Of a DNA stretch of 16,270 nt, positions 14,451-16,270 are shown piece by piece. The first letter of the stretch is position 1; the number at the start of each line of letters is the position of its first letter. Below the pieces are notes generated by a model that saw only the letters and a list, made by a program, of their open reading frames with translations, did no database searches and had not been told where the DNA came from. A program made the position numbers and the translations under genes. Origin of the DNA: Euryarchaeota archaeon UBA33 (GTDB lineage Archaea; Thermoplasmatota; E2; DHVEG-1); NCBI GenBank assembly GCA_002506745.1, contig DAYE01000026.1, forward strand, positions 1 through 16,270, read 5' to 3'.

Positions 14451-16270
14451 ATGAAGACTAGGACGATTCATGTTTCATTCCTTCTAGGGATTTTTCTTCT
14501 CTCCCTACTGCCTCCCCACGTGGTTGCAGCGCAGGACGGGTGGTGGAATGATGCATGGTCCTTTCGCCAGGAAATTCTCCTTGATTCTATCACCAGCAAG
14601 GAATCTGCAGCCAACCAGCCTGTCGATACCACGATTCGATTTGATTCCACCTGTTGGGCGAAAAACGAAACAGATCAATCTGTTCGGGTAATCTTCCAAA
14701 ACAAAGATGATGACATTGAACTTGAATCCCAGCTCTATAATATGATGTACTCGGATGAGGTCCATATCACCTCCTGTAATCTTGTGTTTCTGATTCCTCC
14801 GCAGACTGACGGAACCGAGCGATATTATGTCTATTACGATGAATCACCAACCACTTCTCCAGATTACCCTGATCATGTCTCAATTGCGGATTCCTCCTAT
14901 TTCTATGAACCGATACCAGGATATCCTCTAGAATCCCATTTTTATAAAATATCGCAACAAGATACTATACGCTATGTCGTAGCACAAGAAGGTCAATTCC
15001 TTTGGTACTCCACTTCACAATATGTGACAAAGCTTCAGGAAGGTTCAACAGAGGTGATGCCAAAAAACGGGGAAGCGATCGCATCGTTTGAGTACTCCTA
15101 TTATTACGGGGATGAAATGTGGCAATTTAATTCTACGAGTCAAAAATTAATTACAAAAGAGATTCTCTGTGACGGGACTCTCATGGTCTCCTGTAGAATA
15201 CTCAGCAGATCCCTCGGAGGCGATCTTCAGACTACTGCAGTCTACAAATATTATTATTGTCCAACATCCTCAGAACGAATTCAAGTCCATGTGATTCATG
15301 AAACGTTGAAAGGATACGAGGTGTATGCCGAGTCAAACACCGATGGAACGTATGCCTCGTTGCAGTGTGGTGGGATACGAAGCGAATCAATTGCGGATTT
15401 GAACTTCGGGGAAATCTACCCTTTTTCCCACTTCTATTCAGAACAAAATACTGTTGAGGAATATCAGGTGGATTTACATCCCGAATATACACAAGAAAAT
15501 CCGGTGCTTTGGTTGATACAAACACCAGATGATGTCGATATGGGAAAAAAACCTTGGGTCTCGTTTGATGAGGGAACCATAGGCAACGTTCATGCATTAA
15601 TCTTTGGGTCTTCTTCTGTAGTCAAAGCAGGAGGGGATGAGCGGGATGGGATACAATTAAAGGCATACGAGTCGAATTATCCGCATTTCCCTGGTTTAGA
15701 CTACGCAGTCGCGGGGATTGAGTGCACTCGGAATGGTTATGAAAAAAATGTCACAGGAAAAGATATGGTCATCCCGAAAGGCTTTATCGCTGAATTTGAT
15801 GCAGAGTTTTTTTCTTCTCCTGTCGGTGGATACCTAGTAGCAGAGAACGAAGCAGATATTTTCCAGGCTCTTGTACCGATGAAGCCATCAGGGGACGATA
15901 ATCAATCCTCTGAAGAAAATACTTCTGTAGATCGTTTTTCTCTTAGGGTCTCTGTGCATGATGCGCCATCGTTTCCCCTGGGGTCTGCATTGTCAGTGCT
16001 CACCGGAAAATATTTCCCGTACATTAATGTTGAAGTGTATCATGATGATCAGCTGATGTGTTCTGGTACAGCTGGTCGGTTCCCGTTCAAAGAATCTGTC
16101 TCCCCGGAAGGATTGTCTTTAAAGCAGAAAATCCAATCGATCATCCATCTGGTGGATCTCCGTAATGTCTCTTTTTTTAAAGTGGTTCATTTTCAACAGC
16201 TTGAGGCAGGTCGGTATGTCATCAAAGTTTTTAAGGAAAACCCGCGGGTTGGTCACGAACGAAATTTTAT
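14451..16270 (+). CDS. Large secreted protein with DUF2341-like N terminus (3' end outside window)
   Basis: The frame stays open for 606 codons to the window edge, so the gene is real and truncated. Residues 1-27 form a signal peptide: basic start, hydrophobic core FLLGIFLLSLL, then VVAA before QDG with likely cleavage after Ala27. The mature part starts with WWNDAWSFRQEILLD, resembling the W-x-W-x-x-R opening of DUF2341-like beta-sandwich domains, and ERYYVYYDE near 123-131 resembles the end of that domain. The following 450 residues are rich in aromatic and acidic residues with many predicted strands. An Asn/Ser/Glu-rich linker (about 480-490) separates them from a further beta-rich region. 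Several N-glycosylation sequons (NET, NST, NVT, NTS, NVS) fit an exposed surface protein. No membrane anchor is visible in the part present, and I do not recognise a specific function. Confidence 0.85.
   Translation, partial: MKTRTIHVSFLLGIFLLSLLPPHVVAAQDGWWNDAWSFRQEILLDSITSKESAANQPVDTTIRFDSTCWAKNETDQSVRVIFQNKDDDIELESQLYNMMYSDEVHITSCNLVFLIPPQTDGTERYYVYYDESPTTSPDYPDHVSIADSSYFYEPIPGYPLESHFYKISQQDTIRYVVAQEGQFLWYSTSQYVTKLQEGSTEVMPKNGEAIASFEYSYYYGDEMWQFNSTSQKLITKEILCDGTLMVSCRILSRSLGGDLQTTAVYKYYYCPTSSERIQVHVIHETLKGYEVYAESNTDGTYASLQCGGIRSESIADLNFGEIYPFSHFYSEQNTVEEYQVDLHPEYTQENPVLWLIQTPDDVDMGKKPWVSFDEGTIGNVHALIFGSSSVVKAGGDERDGIQLKAYESNYPHFPGLDYAVAGIECTRNGYEKNVTGKDMVIPKGFIAEFDAEFFSSPVGGYLVAENEADIFQALVPMKPSGDDNQSSEENTSVDRFSLRVSVHDAPSFPLGSALSVLTGKYFPYINVEVYHDDQLMCSGTAGRFPFKESVSPEGLSLKQKIQSIIHLVDLRNVSFFKVVHFQQLEAGRYVIKVFKENPRVGHERNF

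Overview
The window looks like a piece of an archaeal chromosome. The evidence is an eukaryote-like replication and RNA-processing gene set (PriS-type primase, Orc1/Cdc6, a KH/beta-CASP termination nuclease), a 20S proteasome beta subunit, an archaeal-type NAD kinase, an archaeal FtsZ, and TATA boxes centred about 27 bases before many start codons, several of which therefore look leaderless. The proteasome active site has Glu17/Lys33, as in Thermoplasma. Together with the folate-linked histidine-degradation genes, this suggests a heterotrophic euryarchaeon, perhaps Thermoplasmatota. That placement is an inference.

Layout, left to right. Bases 1-684 hold the 3' part of ftsZ, followed by a hairpin/T-tract terminator. 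A tRNA-Arg(TCG) with its own TATA box follows (813-886). Next come a PAPS-type sulfotransferase (1030-2166) and a stand-alone PIN-domain nuclease (2319-2864). The 311-base gap after it contains a GC-rich block that folds best as a minus-strand structured RNA (about 3048 down to 2886). It shares a nearly symmetric TATA element with the rightward NAD kinase transcript, which may start with a 25-codon leader ORF. The NAD kinase (3176-4318) is followed by an alpha-oxoamine synthase (kbl-like), psmB and the aCPSF1/FttA gene, all rightward. A hairpin separates aCPSF1 from the convergent priS gene.

priS (minus) and orc1/cdc6 (plus) are divergent around an 88-base promoter region. The orc1 3' end overlaps by 21 bases a convergent endonuclease III-like DNA glycosylase. 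That gene is the last of a minus-strand set ftcD - fchA - glycosylase. hutI is divergent from ftcD. HutI, glutamate formiminotransferase and formimino-THF cyclodeaminase are consecutive steps that take imidazolonepropionate to glutamate and one-carbon folate; hutH and hutU are not in the window. The right end is a 606-codon open frame for a secreted protein, cut by the window edge.

The least explained elements are the putative minus-strand RNA at 2886-3048 with its bidirectional promoter, and the large secreted protein. No CRISPR array, insertion sequence, rRNA or convincing replication origin was seen.
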